From contig NZ_BMNH01000007.1 in NCBI RefSeq assembly GCF_014646355.1, positions 62,001-126,000 of the forward strand: a DNA stretch of 64,000 nucleotides. The letters are read 5' to 3'. The translations under genes and the position numbers were made by a program. Every line of letters starts with the position of its first letter. The stretch's first letter is position 1. Below the pieces are notes generated by a model. It was not told the origin of the DNA. It worked only from the letters and a program-made list of their open reading frames with translations, and ran no database searches. This DNA comes from Nonomuraea cavernae. GTDB lineage: Bacteria; Actinomycetota; Actinomycetes; Streptosporangiales; Streptosporangiaceae. Below, one piece after another: positions 31,246 through 40,070 of the stretch.

Positions 31246-32913
31246 TCAGCCGCGAAAGGTGTGACCGCTCGTGCTGGTACGGCCCGCGCCGTTCACCGCC
31301 TTGACCGTGATCCAGGGGTGAGCGGGATCCAGCCGGTCGGGAGCGAAGGGCACGCGGGCCGACTCCAACCCGCCGCGTGCGGTGTGCGCCGCCTGCGGAA
31401 CGTCCACGCGCACCTCGCCCGCCCCCGCCTGCCGGTAGGCGATCTGCAGCGTGCCGCCGCGCAGGTTGTGGCCTTCGACCGCGAGGTCGCCTCCGTCCAG
31501 GGCGGCGTGCACGATGATCGGCTCCTGCCAGCCGGCCGCCAGGTCGTCGCTCAGCGAGGGGGTGTCCCAGTTGAGCCGGCAGGTCAGGAACGGGTCCCAG
31601 CCGTAGGCGATGATCTTGGTGGCGTGCCGGCCCACCGCCATGATCTGGCGGTCGACCCGGCTCTTCGCGGCCCGGCCGCGCAACGGCAGCGGATCGGACC
31701 TGCCGCACTCGCCGGCCACCGGGGTGGGCTCGAACACCTCCACGTTCACCCAGAGCTCCACCCCCGGCGTCACGTGCCGGGCCGCCGCCTCGACGTAGTC
31801 ACGGGTGGAACCGTGGTAGGCCTGCCGGTTCGTCAGCCTGCCCACGACCGGCACCAGCCGCTCGGCCACCTGGGCGTCGGCCTCGTCGGGGCCGTGCACG
31901 GGCACCTTGCCCACGCCGCGACCGTCCTGGATGGCGATGGCCATGGGCGCCCCGGCCCGGGTGGCCGCTATCTCCGCGAAGCCCCGGCCCACCGAGTCCG
32001 GCGGGAATCCCCGTGACCTGCGCGCGTCCCAGTAGGGGCTGACCGTGATCGTCCGGCCGGGCAGCGTGGCGGCGACCACCGCGTGCTGGGCGGCGTACAG
32101 GGTGAGGACCTCGTCGCGGGGCGCCCGGTCCCGCATGGCCAGCTCGAACGACTGGTACACCCCGCCCAGCGACGGCCACGTGCCGTACCTCTCCCGGTAG
32201 TCGGCCAGCACCCGCCCGGTGAAGGCGTTGAGCACGTCCAGGTGCGCGAGGTCGGGCAGCCACGGCTTGTCCGGGTCCTGCGGGGCGGCGGGCAGCCCCG
32301 GGTAGACCTTCATGCCGTAGCCCGCGGCCTCGGTCAGCAGGTTGCCCAGGCCGTCGCCGTCGGTCGCGACCAGGACGAGGTCGTACTCGCCGGCGTCGCA
32401 GGAGCGGCCGAGCAGCAGCCGGTAGTAGACGCGTCCGCGGCTCTCGATCCGCCGGTCCAACCCCTCGCAGCGCAGTACGCCGGACCCGAAACGCTCGCTG
32501 GTCACGTACGTGAAGACGCGGCGGATCGTCTTGCCGGGGATCGCGTCGCGGGCGGCCAGGTAGCAGGGCTTCCCGTTGTCCAGGCAGTCGGCGAAGCCCG
32601 GAGCGGGCTCGCCCTTGGTGCGCACCCGGCCGCCCGCGTCGACGGTGCTCAGCGCGAACCGGGGGCCGAACGTGATGATCGTGTCGCCGCCCACGGCGTG
32701 CATCGCCTCCACGGTGCGCCGGGTCAGGCACGGGTCGGCGCGGGGCACCACCCAGTAGCCGCTGATCGCGTACGGGGCCGTGACGCGGGTGTCCCTCGGC
32801 GGGCACTCGGCCTCGCCGGCGGAGCCGGCGTCCGGCACCACGGCCGCGCCCGCCGCGAAGATCACGACCAACCAGAGAATGAGCCGAACCCGTTGTCGCA
32901 CATACCCGCACAT
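31246..32913 (-). CDS. Secreted DUF4434-like (TIM-barrel glycosidase-like) protein
   Basis: The protein has 555 aa from ATG 32913; a GTG four codons later is possible. An N-terminal signal/anchor VRLILWLVVIFAAGAAVV is followed by a beta/alpha domain (about 40-430) with GYWVVPRADPCL, GGDTIITFGPRF, GVYQSFELAMRD and YWDARR, resembling DUF4434 proteins related to TIM-barrel glycoside hydrolases. The C-terminal 110 residues are a beta domain. The function is unknown; a polysaccharide-related role is a guess. The frame extends upstream to 33165 antisense to the next gene, which is not real coding. Confidence 0.6.
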   Translation of the reverse strand: MCGYVRQRVRLILWLVVIFAAGAAVVPDAGSAGEAECPPRDTRVTAPYAISGYWVVPRADPCLTRRTVEAMHAVGGDTIITFGPRFALSTVDAGGRVRTKGEPAPGFADCLDNGKPCYLAARDAIPGKTIRRVFTYVTSERFGSGVLRCEGLDRRIESRGRVYYRLLLGRSCDAGEYDLVLVATDGDGLGNLLTEAAGYGMKVYPGLPAAPQDPDKPWLPDLAHLDVLNAFTGRVLADYRERYGTWPSLGGVYQSFELAMRDRAPRDEVLTLYAAQHAVVAATLPGRTITVSPYWDARRSRGFPPDSVGRGFAEIAATRAGAPMAIAIQDGRGVGKVPVHGPDEADAQVAERLVPVVGRLTNRQAYHGSTRDYVEAAARHVTPGVELWVNVEVFEPTPVAGECGRSDPLPLRGRAAKSRVDRQIMAVGRHATKIIAYGWDPFLTCRLNWDTPSLSDDLAAGWQEPIIVHAALDGGDLAVEGHNLRGGTLQIAYRQAGAGEVRVDVPQAAHTARGGLESARVPFAPDRLDPAHPWITVKAVNGAGRTSTSGHTFRG

Positions 32914-33028
32914 ACCCGGTCTCGTCGGTTTGTGCGATGCTGATCGACTTTTGTTCACGACAAGCCGGGAAATGTCGGCGGCCCCTGGCAAGATCACGAC
33001 TCCGCGCACCGACCAGAGGAGACGCGCC

Positions 33029-35866
33029 ATGCCATCCGACCCCGCCGCCTGGACCGTGGTGCGCGAGCTCATCGACGCCGGCGACCTGGCCAAGCTCGTC
33101 GAGACCGTGACGGCGCTGGACGAACCCGCCCGGCGCGAGGTGGCCGCCGAGCTGCCCGGCCACATCGCCGTGGCCCGGCAGCGGGCCCACCAACCGCGCG
33201 CGGATCATGCGGCGGCGCGTGAGCGCGCGCTCCTGGCCACGCAGAAGGAGTTGCTGGGGCGGAAGGAACGCGGCGAGATCTCCCAGCACGAGTTCGAGCA
33301 GTCATGGTCCAGGATCTGGATCCATCACGGTCCGAAGCCCGACCACGGCCTGCCCGACACCAACGGGTGGATGGAGCCGATGCGGGTCGCCGGCGCGGGC
33401 ACCATCAGCTCCGCGAAGGCCGTGGTGACCTGGATCAACCGGCGCGACTTCGATCGCTGGGACGCCGCCGGCGATCCCACGGCCGCGTTCGAGCCGCTGA
33501 TCGAGGTGATCGCCGCGCGTCCCGCCGCCTGGCAGGCCGAGCTGGCCACGCGGCTGGCGCTGCGCCTGCGTCCCGTGCGCCGCCGCGCCCCTCGGAATCT
33601 GAACCTCCCGCTGGCCCTGGCCCTGTTCCGCCGTACGGGGGCGACGCCGCCCGAGCACGACCCGCTGGTCGTCGGATGGGTGTCAGAGGAGCCGAGGCGG
33701 GACGATCCGCTGCGCGAGCACCTGCTGCCGCGGATCTTCGAGGCCGAGGGCGTCGGGCGGCGACTCCGCGACGACCGCACGTGGCTCTCACTCCTGTGCG
33801 ACCTCGCCGCGAAGGGCGAGGTGAGCCGCGACCTGCTGCTCGACGGCTGCCGACGCCGCTTCCTGCGTGGCGGAGACGGCCCCGACCTGCGGTTCTTCGC
33901 CCGGCTGCACGAGCAGCTCCAACCGACGCCCGCCGAGCTCGCGCCGCACGCCATCGACTACGCGCGGCTGCTGCCCACCGCGCCGGGACCGGTGGCCGAG
34001 CTGTCGCTGCGGCACCTGCGTGCGCTGCCCGCGCTCGACCCGGCCGACGTGGTGGAGGCGCTGGAGGGGCTGCTGTTCCGGGCGGAGGCCGGGCTGGTCC
34101 GGGCCGGGCTGAGCTGGCTGCGGGAGTCGCTACGTCAGGCGCCGGGGCGGGCCGATGACCTGTCGCCCGCCCTGGCCATGGCCTTCGGCCACGAGTCGTG
34201 GAGCGTACAGGAGACGGCGGTGCGGCTCGCGGTCCGGCACGCCCGGCACTTCACGGAGGCCGGCCTGGAGACCCTGCGGGAGGGCACCGGCACACTGCCG
34301 CCCGACCTGCACAACCGGCTGGTCGCCGCCATCGGCGGCGAGCCGGTCGAGCAGCCGGAGCCCGTGCCCGACCCCGAGGAGGCGTTCGTCCCCCAGCGGC
34401 TGCCCGCGCCGCGCCGGCCGGTCCCGGCCGTCGCGCCTCCGGGCGCCGCCAGGGAGCTGGCCGAGCTGTGCCTGGACGAGACGCCGCAGGCGGCCGAGCG
34501 AACACTCGCGGCCTTCGTCCACCTCGCCACCCGCGATCCGCGGGCGCTGCGCACGGCGCTGGCCCCCGTCGCCGAGACCGAGGACTGGCGCCTCCTCCGC
34601 GACGAGTGGCGCGAGCACGGCACCTGGATGCGCGTTCTCGCCGGCGACCTGGTGGACCCGGGGCGGGCGTACCCGACCGAGAGCGCCGCGTTCATGTACC
34701 AGCTGCGCCGCGACCGTGGGCTTCCGGCGACCATGCACGACGAGCCCGACCGGCTTCCGGCGACCATGCACGACGAGCCCGACCGGCTTCCGGTGGCCAG
34801 GCGGGCCTCGCCGCTGCACCGGTTCATCCTGCACAGGTACGCGGAGGTCCGCGCCGCCGCCCGTTCCGGGACCCTGCCGCCGCTGCTGCTCGCCCGGCCC
34901 GCCCTGTCGACCGGTCACGTCGATCCGGACGAGCTGGTGGCCGGGCTGGAGACCCTGGAGGCGGCGGGGGCCGAGCCGCTGCCCGCCGACTTCCAGCAGG
35001 CGTTGGTCAGGCTGCCCCGCGAGATCGACCCGGCCGTGACCGCACGCGCCGCGCGCCTCACGTCGGACGCGGGTCGCCGGGCGGCCCGCTGGCTGGCGGG
35101 CGACGGCCTGCCCGACCCCGTCGTGCGGATCACCCGGTCGGGAGCGGACGACGGCCTGGGTAGCCGGATCTGGATGGTCACCACGGTCGAGGCCGCGCCG
35201 ACGGGCCTGCCGCTGGTGGACGAGCTGCTCGCGGACCAGCCCCGGCACGTCAACTACGTCTGCGACGGGCACCTCGGCGACATGATGGACCGCTGGCCCG
35301 GGGTCCTGCCGTCGCACCGGGAGGTCGTGGCAGCCCACCTGATCGGGCACCAGTTGCTCCCGCCGCAGGCGCAGATGCCGTCCAGTCTCCTGTGCGACCT
35401 GGCCGAGACCGCCGGGCCCGCCGGATCGGCCCTCGCCCTCCTGCTGGCGTACCGGATCTTCCCCCGGCCTTACGCCGAGAACGACACGGCGCCCGCGCTG
35501 CGCGCCCTGCGCCGGCTGGCCGCCGCCGGCGACCTCCCGGCCGAGCACCTGGGCGTCGTGCTGGCCCAGAGGGTGCTCAGGGATGAGATCACCCTGCGCG
35601 CACTCGTCGACAGGCTGGACGCGGAGGCCCGCCACGGCATGCACCACGAGGTGTGGCGGATCCTCACCACGGCGATGCCGCCTCTGCTTCCCGAGAACAC
35701 CGCCCACCCGACCAAGGCGCACCTCGACCTGGTCGTCCTGGCCATCCGGGTGGCCCGCTGGTCGGAGGCGCGCGGCGAGCTCCCGGCCCTGACCGCCTTC
35801 GCGGCCCGCAGAGGCACCGGCAGAATCCTCCGCCTCGCCCGGACACTGGCGGCCGACCTGGGATGA
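33029..35866 (+). CDS. Large helical-repeat protein, DUF6493-like
   Basis: The protein has 945 aa; ATG 33029 follows AGAGGAGA by about 7 bases. It is almost wholly alpha-helical with HEAT/armadillo-like pairs; no catalytic motif, TM or signal. The N-terminal 90 residues end in ERGEISQHEFEQSWSRIWIHHGPKPDHGLP (positions about 83-112), and WSVQETAVRLAVRHARHF resembles the repeat in DUF6493 proteins, which are often encoded next to SWIM/WGR-domain proteins. None is seen here. A 33-bp exact tandem duplication (34721-34786) doubles LPATMHDEPDR. Confidence 0.65.
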   Translation: MPSDPAAWTVVRELIDAGDLAKLVETVTALDEPARREVAAELPGHIAVARQRAHQPRADHAAARERALLATQKELLGRKERGEISQHEFEQSWSRIWIHHGPKPDHGLPDTNGWMEPMRVAGAGTISSAKAVVTWINRRDFDRWDAAGDPTAAFEPLIEVIAARPAAWQAELATRLALRLRPVRRRAPRNLNLPLALALFRRTGATPPEHDPLVVGWVSEEPRRDDPLREHLLPRIFEAEGVGRRLRDDRTWLSLLCDLAAKGEVSRDLLLDGCRRRFLRGGDGPDLRFFARLHEQLQPTPAELAPHAIDYARLLPTAPGPVAELSLRHLRALPALDPADVVEALEGLLFRAEAGLVRAGLSWLRESLRQAPGRADDLSPALAMAFGHESWSVQETAVRLAVRHARHFTEAGLETLREGTGTLPPDLHNRLVAAIGGEPVEQPEPVPDPEEAFVPQRLPAPRRPVPAVAPPGAARELAELCLDETPQAAERTLAAFVHLATRDPRALRTALAPVAETEDWRLLRDEWREHGTWMRVLAGDLVDPGRAYPTESAAFMYQLRRDRGLPATMHDEPDRLPATMHDEPDRLPVARRASPLHRFILHRYAEVRAAARSGTLPPLLLARPALSTGHVDPDELVAGLETLEAAGAEPLPADFQQALVRLPREIDPAVTARAARLTSDAGRRAARWLAGDGLPDPVVRITRSGADDGLGSRIWMVTTVEAAPTGLPLVDELLADQPRHVNYVCDGHLGDMMDRWPGVLPSHREVVAAHLIGHQLLPPQAQMPSSLLCDLAETAGPAGSALALLLAYRIFPRPYAENDTAPALRALRRLAAAGDLPAEHLGVVLAQRVLRDEITLRALVDRLDAEARHGMHHEVWRILTTAMPPLLPENTAHPTKAHLDLVVLAIRVARWSEARGELPALTAFAARRGTGRILRLARTLAADLG
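34721..34786. repeat. 33-bp exact tandem duplication in helical-repeat gene
   Basis: Bases 34721-34753 are repeated without any change at 34754-34786, third positions included, and the next seven bases restart the unit. It adds eleven residues in frame, which indicates a recent event. Confidence 0.95.
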
Positions 35867-35909
35867 CCCGGCCGGCATCGGCTGACGCACGGCCGGTCGG
35901 GCGAGGCGA

Positions 35910-36893
35910 TCACCAGCGCTGGCGCGCCTCCTCGGCCCAGCCGGTCAGGCCGTCGAACTCGACCCAGCCGCCGTCGTCGGCGCGCGCCCGGCCGGTGAAG
36001 TGGCCGAAGCACTGGTGCGTCAGGCTGCCCACCACACCCAGCTCGGTCCGCGAGATCTTGTCGTGGAAGGGGGTGAACTCCACCTCGACCCGCTCACCGG
36101 TGATCCGCCACGGGCGCAGCCAGTCGTCGCGGTCGTAGGTCCAGGTCAGCTCTTCGCCGATCTTGTGCAGCCGGCCGTCCACGAACAGCGCGTTCTCGGT
36201 CATGCCGGTGCCGTCGGTCCACTTGCCGCCGAGCTGGATCGCCAGGCCGGGCGCGCAGCCGGCGGCCCAGTTCCAGGTCATGGAGTAGGGCCACTTGCCG
36301 CGCCCGTGGTCGAGCACCGCGAACGAGTCGGCCTCGGTCAGCCGGTGCTCTCCCGACGCCAGCCGCAGCACGCCGTGTACGGGCCGGCCGAGGTCCTTGA
36401 CCGTGTACTGGAACCGCGTCGGCCCCCAGGGCACCACCACGCCGAGCGACTCGTGGCCCTCCGGCGACGGGATCTCGACGTCCAGCTCGATGCCGGACGC
36501 CAGGGCGCGCAGCGAGGTGCCGCCGGGCGACTGGACGATGTCGATGGTCACGCCGCCGCCGCTGACACGGGCCGTGCCCTCGCCGCTGCGGTCGGGGAAG
36601 ACGGCTCCTCGGGCCAGCGGCACCACGGCGTCCTTCGAGAGCTCGACGCCGGTGGCGCGGTCGAGGACGTAGACGCCGTGGACGCCCGCGTAGTCGAGTG
36701 ACGACGCCACGAGCCCGATCACGTGTGAGGGGGTGACGATCCCCCAGTACTCCCAGCGCTTGGCCCGGCCCCAGCCGCGCAGGTTGCCCCGGTGCAGCGG
36801 GCGCCGCGTCCATCCGACCGCGTCCGGGTTGAGCCGCCCGTTGGGCAGACATAGGTCGGTACGGGTTGTTATCTCCCGTTCGTGCGTCGACAT
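35910..36893 (-). CDS. DUF2804 family protein
   Basis: The protein has 327 aa from ATG 36893. It contains the DUF2804 landmarks RGNLRGWGRAKRWEYWGI near the start, HGRGKWPYSMTWNWAAG in the middle and FGHFTGRARADDGGWVEFDG at the end. The fold is beta-rich, related to AttH/lipocalin-like proteins; no signal peptide. The biochemical role of the family is unknown. It is divergent from the small membrane peptide and fused sigma factor, 197 bp apart. Confidence 0.88.
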   Translation of the reverse strand: MSTHEREITTRTDLCLPNGRLNPDAVGWTRRPLHRGNLRGWGRAKRWEYWGIVTPSHVIGLVASSLDYAGVHGVYVLDRATGVELSKDAVVPLARGAVFPDRSGEGTARVSGGGVTIDIVQSPGGTSLRALASGIELDVEIPSPEGHESLGVVVPWGPTRFQYTVKDLGRPVHGVLRLASGEHRLTEADSFAVLDHGRGKWPYSMTWNWAAGCAPGLAIQLGGKWTDGTGMTENALFVDGRLHKIGEELTWTYDRDDWLRPWRITGERVEVEFTPFHDKISRTELGVVGSLTHQCFGHFTGRARADDGGWVEFDGLTGWAEEARQRW

Positions 36894-37090
36894 GACCGAA
36901 GGCTAGCGCCACATCCTGTGGCCCGCCCGGGGGCACCGGTCCGGGCGAGCCGACGGGGGCGCGACCGCTCGCGCGTAACGGCGAGAAATTCCCTGCCCGG
37001 AAACCGTCACGATCATGGCGCCGCCGGCCTCTAGAGGAGCAAAGAAGGCCGGGCGAAGACCACTCGGCCGATCCTCCGGGAGGTGAATCC

Positions 37091-37261
37091 ATGAACGACG
37101 GGACATTGATCGACGCGATTCTCGTCGCGATTATTGCCGACATATCAACAGCAACGCTCTGGTTTTACGCGAAACGAATGTTGCGAGGTTCTCGCTTCCG
37201 TCCGCGTACGCGGCGTTTTCGCAGCATCCTGGACAAGGAGGAGGAGCGACGGCATGTCTGA
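37091..37261 (+). CDS. Small membrane peptide, 56 aa, overlapping the fused sigma factor gene
   Basis: ATG 37091 has an excellent ribosome site, GGGAGG, 7 bases upstream (37078-37083). The peptide begins MNDGTLIDAILVAIIADIS, giving one hydrophobic helix (about 5-26), and continues with a basic tail ending KEEERRHV. Its TGA lies 8 bases inside the sigma gene (ATGTCTGA), so the two are probably translationally coupled. I know no family for it. By position it could help to place or hold the membrane-bound sigma factor; this is inference. Confidence 0.6.
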   Translation: MNDGTLIDAILVAIIADISTATLWFYAKRMLRGSRFRPRTRRFRSILDKEEERRHV

Positions 37262-39014
37262 CATCGAAAGGAACGGCCGACCGGTCGAGGAACTACTGCG
37301 CCGCCACCGGCCGTACATCGCCAAGATCTGCAACGAGATCCTCGTCGATCGCCACGACGCCGACGAGGCCATCCAGCAAACGATGGTCACGCTTTTCCAG
37401 CATTTCCGCACACCGGGCGAACTAGGCAAAATCCAGGACATCACGGCATATATCGCGAAGGCTGCTAAAAACGCCAGCCTCAAGTACCGCGAATCGAGAC
37501 ACCGCAAGTCGGTCGCCGAATACCGCGAAGACGACCTGTCCGTCCTCGACCGCCCGGCTCCGGACGACCCGTTGGAGACGTTCCTGGACACCGACTTCAC
37601 CAGGACGCTGGACGAGGCACTGGCCGCGCTTCCCGAGCCGTTCGAGCAGGCCGCCCGTTCCGTGATCGAGTACGACGTCCTCGGGCCGCTCGCGCCGCTG
37701 ACCGACAAGGAGCGGAAGGAACGCTCCAGGGGCCGTCCCCGCATCAGAGCGTCCGCGCACGTCGTCATGCGCGGGCGGCCCGGCGCGCAGCCGTCCGCCT
37801 GTCCCGGCCTGGAGAGTGCCGTCCAGACCGCGCACGAGGGCCGGCGCGCGGGCCGCATCAGTCGCACGCACCTGAACGCGGTCGTCACGCATCTCGGCAC
37901 CTGCCCGGTCTGCGCGAAGGCGGAATGGGACCCGCTCGCCCGAACGCTCCGCGGCGCTCCGTTCCTGCTCGGTCCCGAGCTCGTCGACCAGATCCGCGAC
38001 ACCCTCGAACTGGTCAGCGCCGAGACGGCCACCCGCCCTGCCAGGGTGCCGAGATCCCGCCCTGCCAGGGTGCCGAGATCCCGCCCTGCCAGGGTGCCGA
38101 GGTCCCGCCGTCCCCGGCCGCCGCGTGGGCCTGCCCATACGGGGCGGGCGCTCACGGCGTGGACGCTGGTGTTCCTACTCGGTGCTCTGCTGCTCGCGGT
38201 CCGGCCGCAGACCTTGGAGCTGGCCTCCGAACTGGTTCCCGCGCTGGCGCGCGACCCGTACGTGGGGGCGGCGGGCCCCTCGGGGGGCAACGACTCCCGG
38301 CAGGAGGGCCGGCCCCGGCGCGACGACGACGCCGGAGGCGGCGAGGAGGGCGGCGACCGCACCGGGCGGCGGGACCACGACCCCGGCCGCCAGGCGGCGA
38401 CGTCCGATGCCGACCGGCACGGGGACGGCGAGGACACCACCGACGCCCCACGGCTCACCCAGCCGGACCAGGGGACGCCCCCCGGACAGGAGTCGGGCCC
38501 GGAGGTCGAGACCTATCCCGAGGCGGAGACCGAGGAGGAACATGGCCCCAAGGCCCCCGAGGCGGAGACCGCACCCGAGCAGGAGTCGGGCTCCGGGCAG
38601 GACTCGGGCTCCGGGCAGGGCGCGACCTCGGAGCAGCAGCAAGCGCAGACCCCGGCCGACCAGCAGCAGCATCCCGTCGTCGTGCAGCCGGTGCAGCCGG
38701 TGCAGCCGGTGCAGCCGGTGCAGCCGCAACCCGTGCCCGCGACGCCCCTCCACACTCTGACCGTGCGGCTCACCGGCTACGGCGCCCACCTGAAGGCGAC
38801 CGCCGACGGCAAGAGCCTCGGCATCTGCGAGCAGCCCGGCAACACCGATCACGACTGCTCGTGGCAGGTGGCCGAGGGCGCCGAGGTCACGCTGCAGGCG
38901 GCGGACGACCTGGCCGAATGGCGCCAGGGCCCCTGCGGCGGGCAGTCGAAGTCCTGCGCGTTCACGATGGGCGGTCCCCGGACGGTGGTGATGTACCTCT
39001 ACGTCCCCGGGTGA
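37254..39014 (+). CDS. Membrane-tethered ECF sigma factor fused to zinc anti-sigma and extracytoplasmic domain
   Basis: The protein has 586 aa; ATG 37254 follows AAGGAGGAGGAG. Order: sigma region 2 (about 11-95; ICNEILVDRHDADEAIQQTM), a segment where region 4 should be but no clear HTH is visible (115-180), a zinc anti-sigma domain with C183 and H213-x3-C217-x2-C220, three RPARVPRS repeats (261-284), one TM helix (300-317), an acidic Gln/Glu/Gly-rich linker (320-475), five VQP repeats, and a beta-rich C-terminal domain (498-586) with four Cys (525, 535, 561, 568). Sigma factors fused to their own anti-sigma and sensor are known from a few actinobacterial ECF groups. Release would need proteolysis or conformational change. 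Three internal minisatellites are present. Confidence 0.82.
   Translation: MSDIERNGRPVEELLRRHRPYIAKICNEILVDRHDADEAIQQTMVTLFQHFRTPGELGKIQDITAYIAKAAKNASLKYRESRHRKSVAEYREDDLSVLDRPAPDDPLETFLDTDFTRTLDEALAALPEPFEQAARSVIEYDVLGPLAPLTDKERKERSRGRPRIRASAHVVMRGRPGAQPSACPGLESAVQTAHEGRRAGRISRTHLNAVVTHLGTCPVCAKAEWDPLARTLRGAPFLLGPELVDQIRDTLELVSAETATRPARVPRSRPARVPRSRPARVPRSRRPRPPRGPAHTGRALTAWTLVFLLGALLLAVRPQTLELASELVPALARDPYVGAAGPSGGNDSRQEGRPRRDDDAGGGEEGGDRTGRRDHDPGRQAATSDADRHGDGEDTTDAPRLTQPDQGTPPGQESGPEVETYPEAETEEEHGPKAPEAETAPEQESGSGQDSGSGQGATSEQQQAQTPADQQQHPVVVQPVQPVQPVQPVQPQPVPATPLHTLTVRLTGYGAHLKATADGKSLGICEQPGNTDHDCSWQVAEGAEVTLQAADDLAEWRQGPCGGQSKSCAFTMGGPRTVVMYLYVPG
38034..38105. repeat. 24-bp tandem repeat, three units
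   Basis: Units at 38034-38057, 38058-38081 and 38082-38105 differ by one base in the third. Each encodes eight basic residues (RPARVPRS) between the anti-sigma domain and the TM helix of the fused sigma factor. Confidence 0.95.
38682..38726. repeat. 9-bp tandem repeat GTGCAGCCG, five units
   Basis: Five exact copies encode VQP triplets just before the extracytoplasmic domain of the fused sigma factor, probably a stiff proline-rich stalk crossing the cell wall. Confidence 0.95.
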
Positions 39015-39018
39015 TCCA

Positions 39019-39036
39019 CGAGCCCGTACGGGCTCG
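39019..39036. terminator. Hairpin terminator after fused sigma factor gene
   Basis: The perfect palindrome CGAGCCCGTACGGGCTCG starts 4 bases after the stop codon (7-bp stem, GTAC loop). Confidence 0.55.
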
Positions 39037-39143
39037 GCGGCGCATCACGAGCGACCGGACATGACTGGTGATTTCCTGACCGACCGGGCATTCTCCGGTT
39101 GGACAGCGCGACACAACAGGCACGGCTTCCCAGGGAGTGGCCC

Positions 39144-40028
39144 ATGCACGTCGTCGTCACCGGTGCGCACGGCAAGGTCGGACGGGCCGCCACCCGGGTG
39201 CTGCTCGACGCCGGTCACGAGGTGACCGCAGTCGACGTCGGCCGGCCGGTGTTCGAACGGCCCGAGCCCGGCGCCCCGCACTACTTCCAGGCCGACCTGA
39301 CCGACGCGGGGCAGGCGTACGCGGCCGTCCGGGGCGCCGACGCGGTCGTGCACGCCGCCGCGATCCCCGACCCGACCGGCAACGCCCCGCACGTGGTCTT
39401 CCAGAACAACCTGATGTCCACCTTCAACGTGCTGGAGGCCGCCATCAGGTTCGGCGTCCCCCGCTTCGTGAACATCTCCAGCGAGGCCGTGACCGGCTTC
39501 TTCTTCGCCGACCGGCCCTGTCTCCCCGACTACGCGCCGGTGGACGAGGACCACCCGATCCGGCCGCAGGACCCGTACGCCATCGCGAAGCACTTCGGCG
39601 AGCAGCTCATGGACGCGGCCGTGCGCCGCGCCGACATCCGGTGCCTGTCGCTGCGGCCGAGCTGGGTGCAGCACGAGGGCAACTACGAGCGCAACCTCGG
39701 CCCGCTGGTCCGCGACGCGTCCGAGCAGGCCGCCGGGCTGTGGAGCTACATCGACGTCCATGACCTGGCCGACGCCATCGTGCTGGCGGCGGAGTCCGAC
39801 CTGCCGGGCCACGAGGTGCTCTACATCGCCTCGCCGGACAACGCCGGCGGGCACGACTTCGCCACGGTGCTGCGGCAGCGGTACGGCGACCGGATCGAGC
39901 TGCGCCCCCTCTCCCGCCCCGACGCCTCCGGCATCTCCTGCGCGAAGGCGGCGCGCCTGCTCGGCTGGCGTCCGAAACGCTCGTGGCGCGACTACCTCGA
40001 CGCGAACGGCCGCTCGCTGCCGAGATAG
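39144..40028 (+). CDS. NAD(P)-dependent epimerase/dehydratase (extended SDR)
   Basis: The protein has 294 aa; ATG 39144 follows AGGGAG by 6 bases. The cofactor motif is VVVTGAHGKVGRAA (GxxGxxG), catalytic Ser is in NISSEAV and Tyr/Lys in DPYAIAKHFGE (YxxxK). It resembles nucleoside-diphosphate-sugar epimerases and uronate dehydrogenases of the extended short-chain family. No cell-wall sugar cluster adjoins it, so the substrate is open. Transcribed alone, 129 bp after the sigma gene. Confidence 0.88.
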   Translation: MHVVVTGAHGKVGRAATRVLLDAGHEVTAVDVGRPVFERPEPGAPHYFQADLTDAGQAYAAVRGADAVVHAAAIPDPTGNAPHVVFQNNLMSTFNVLEAAIRFGVPRFVNISSEAVTGFFFADRPCLPDYAPVDEDHPIRPQDPYAIAKHFGEQLMDAAVRRADIRCLSLRPSWVQHEGNYERNLGPLVRDASEQAAGLWSYIDVHDLADAIVLAAESDLPGHEVLYIASPDNAGGHDFATVLRQRYGDRIELRPLSRPDASGISCAKAARLLGWRPKRSWRDYLDANGRSLPR

Positions 40029-40070
40029 TCGCGGCGGCGGGCGGCCGTTCATAGCCGAGGTAGGCCGACG

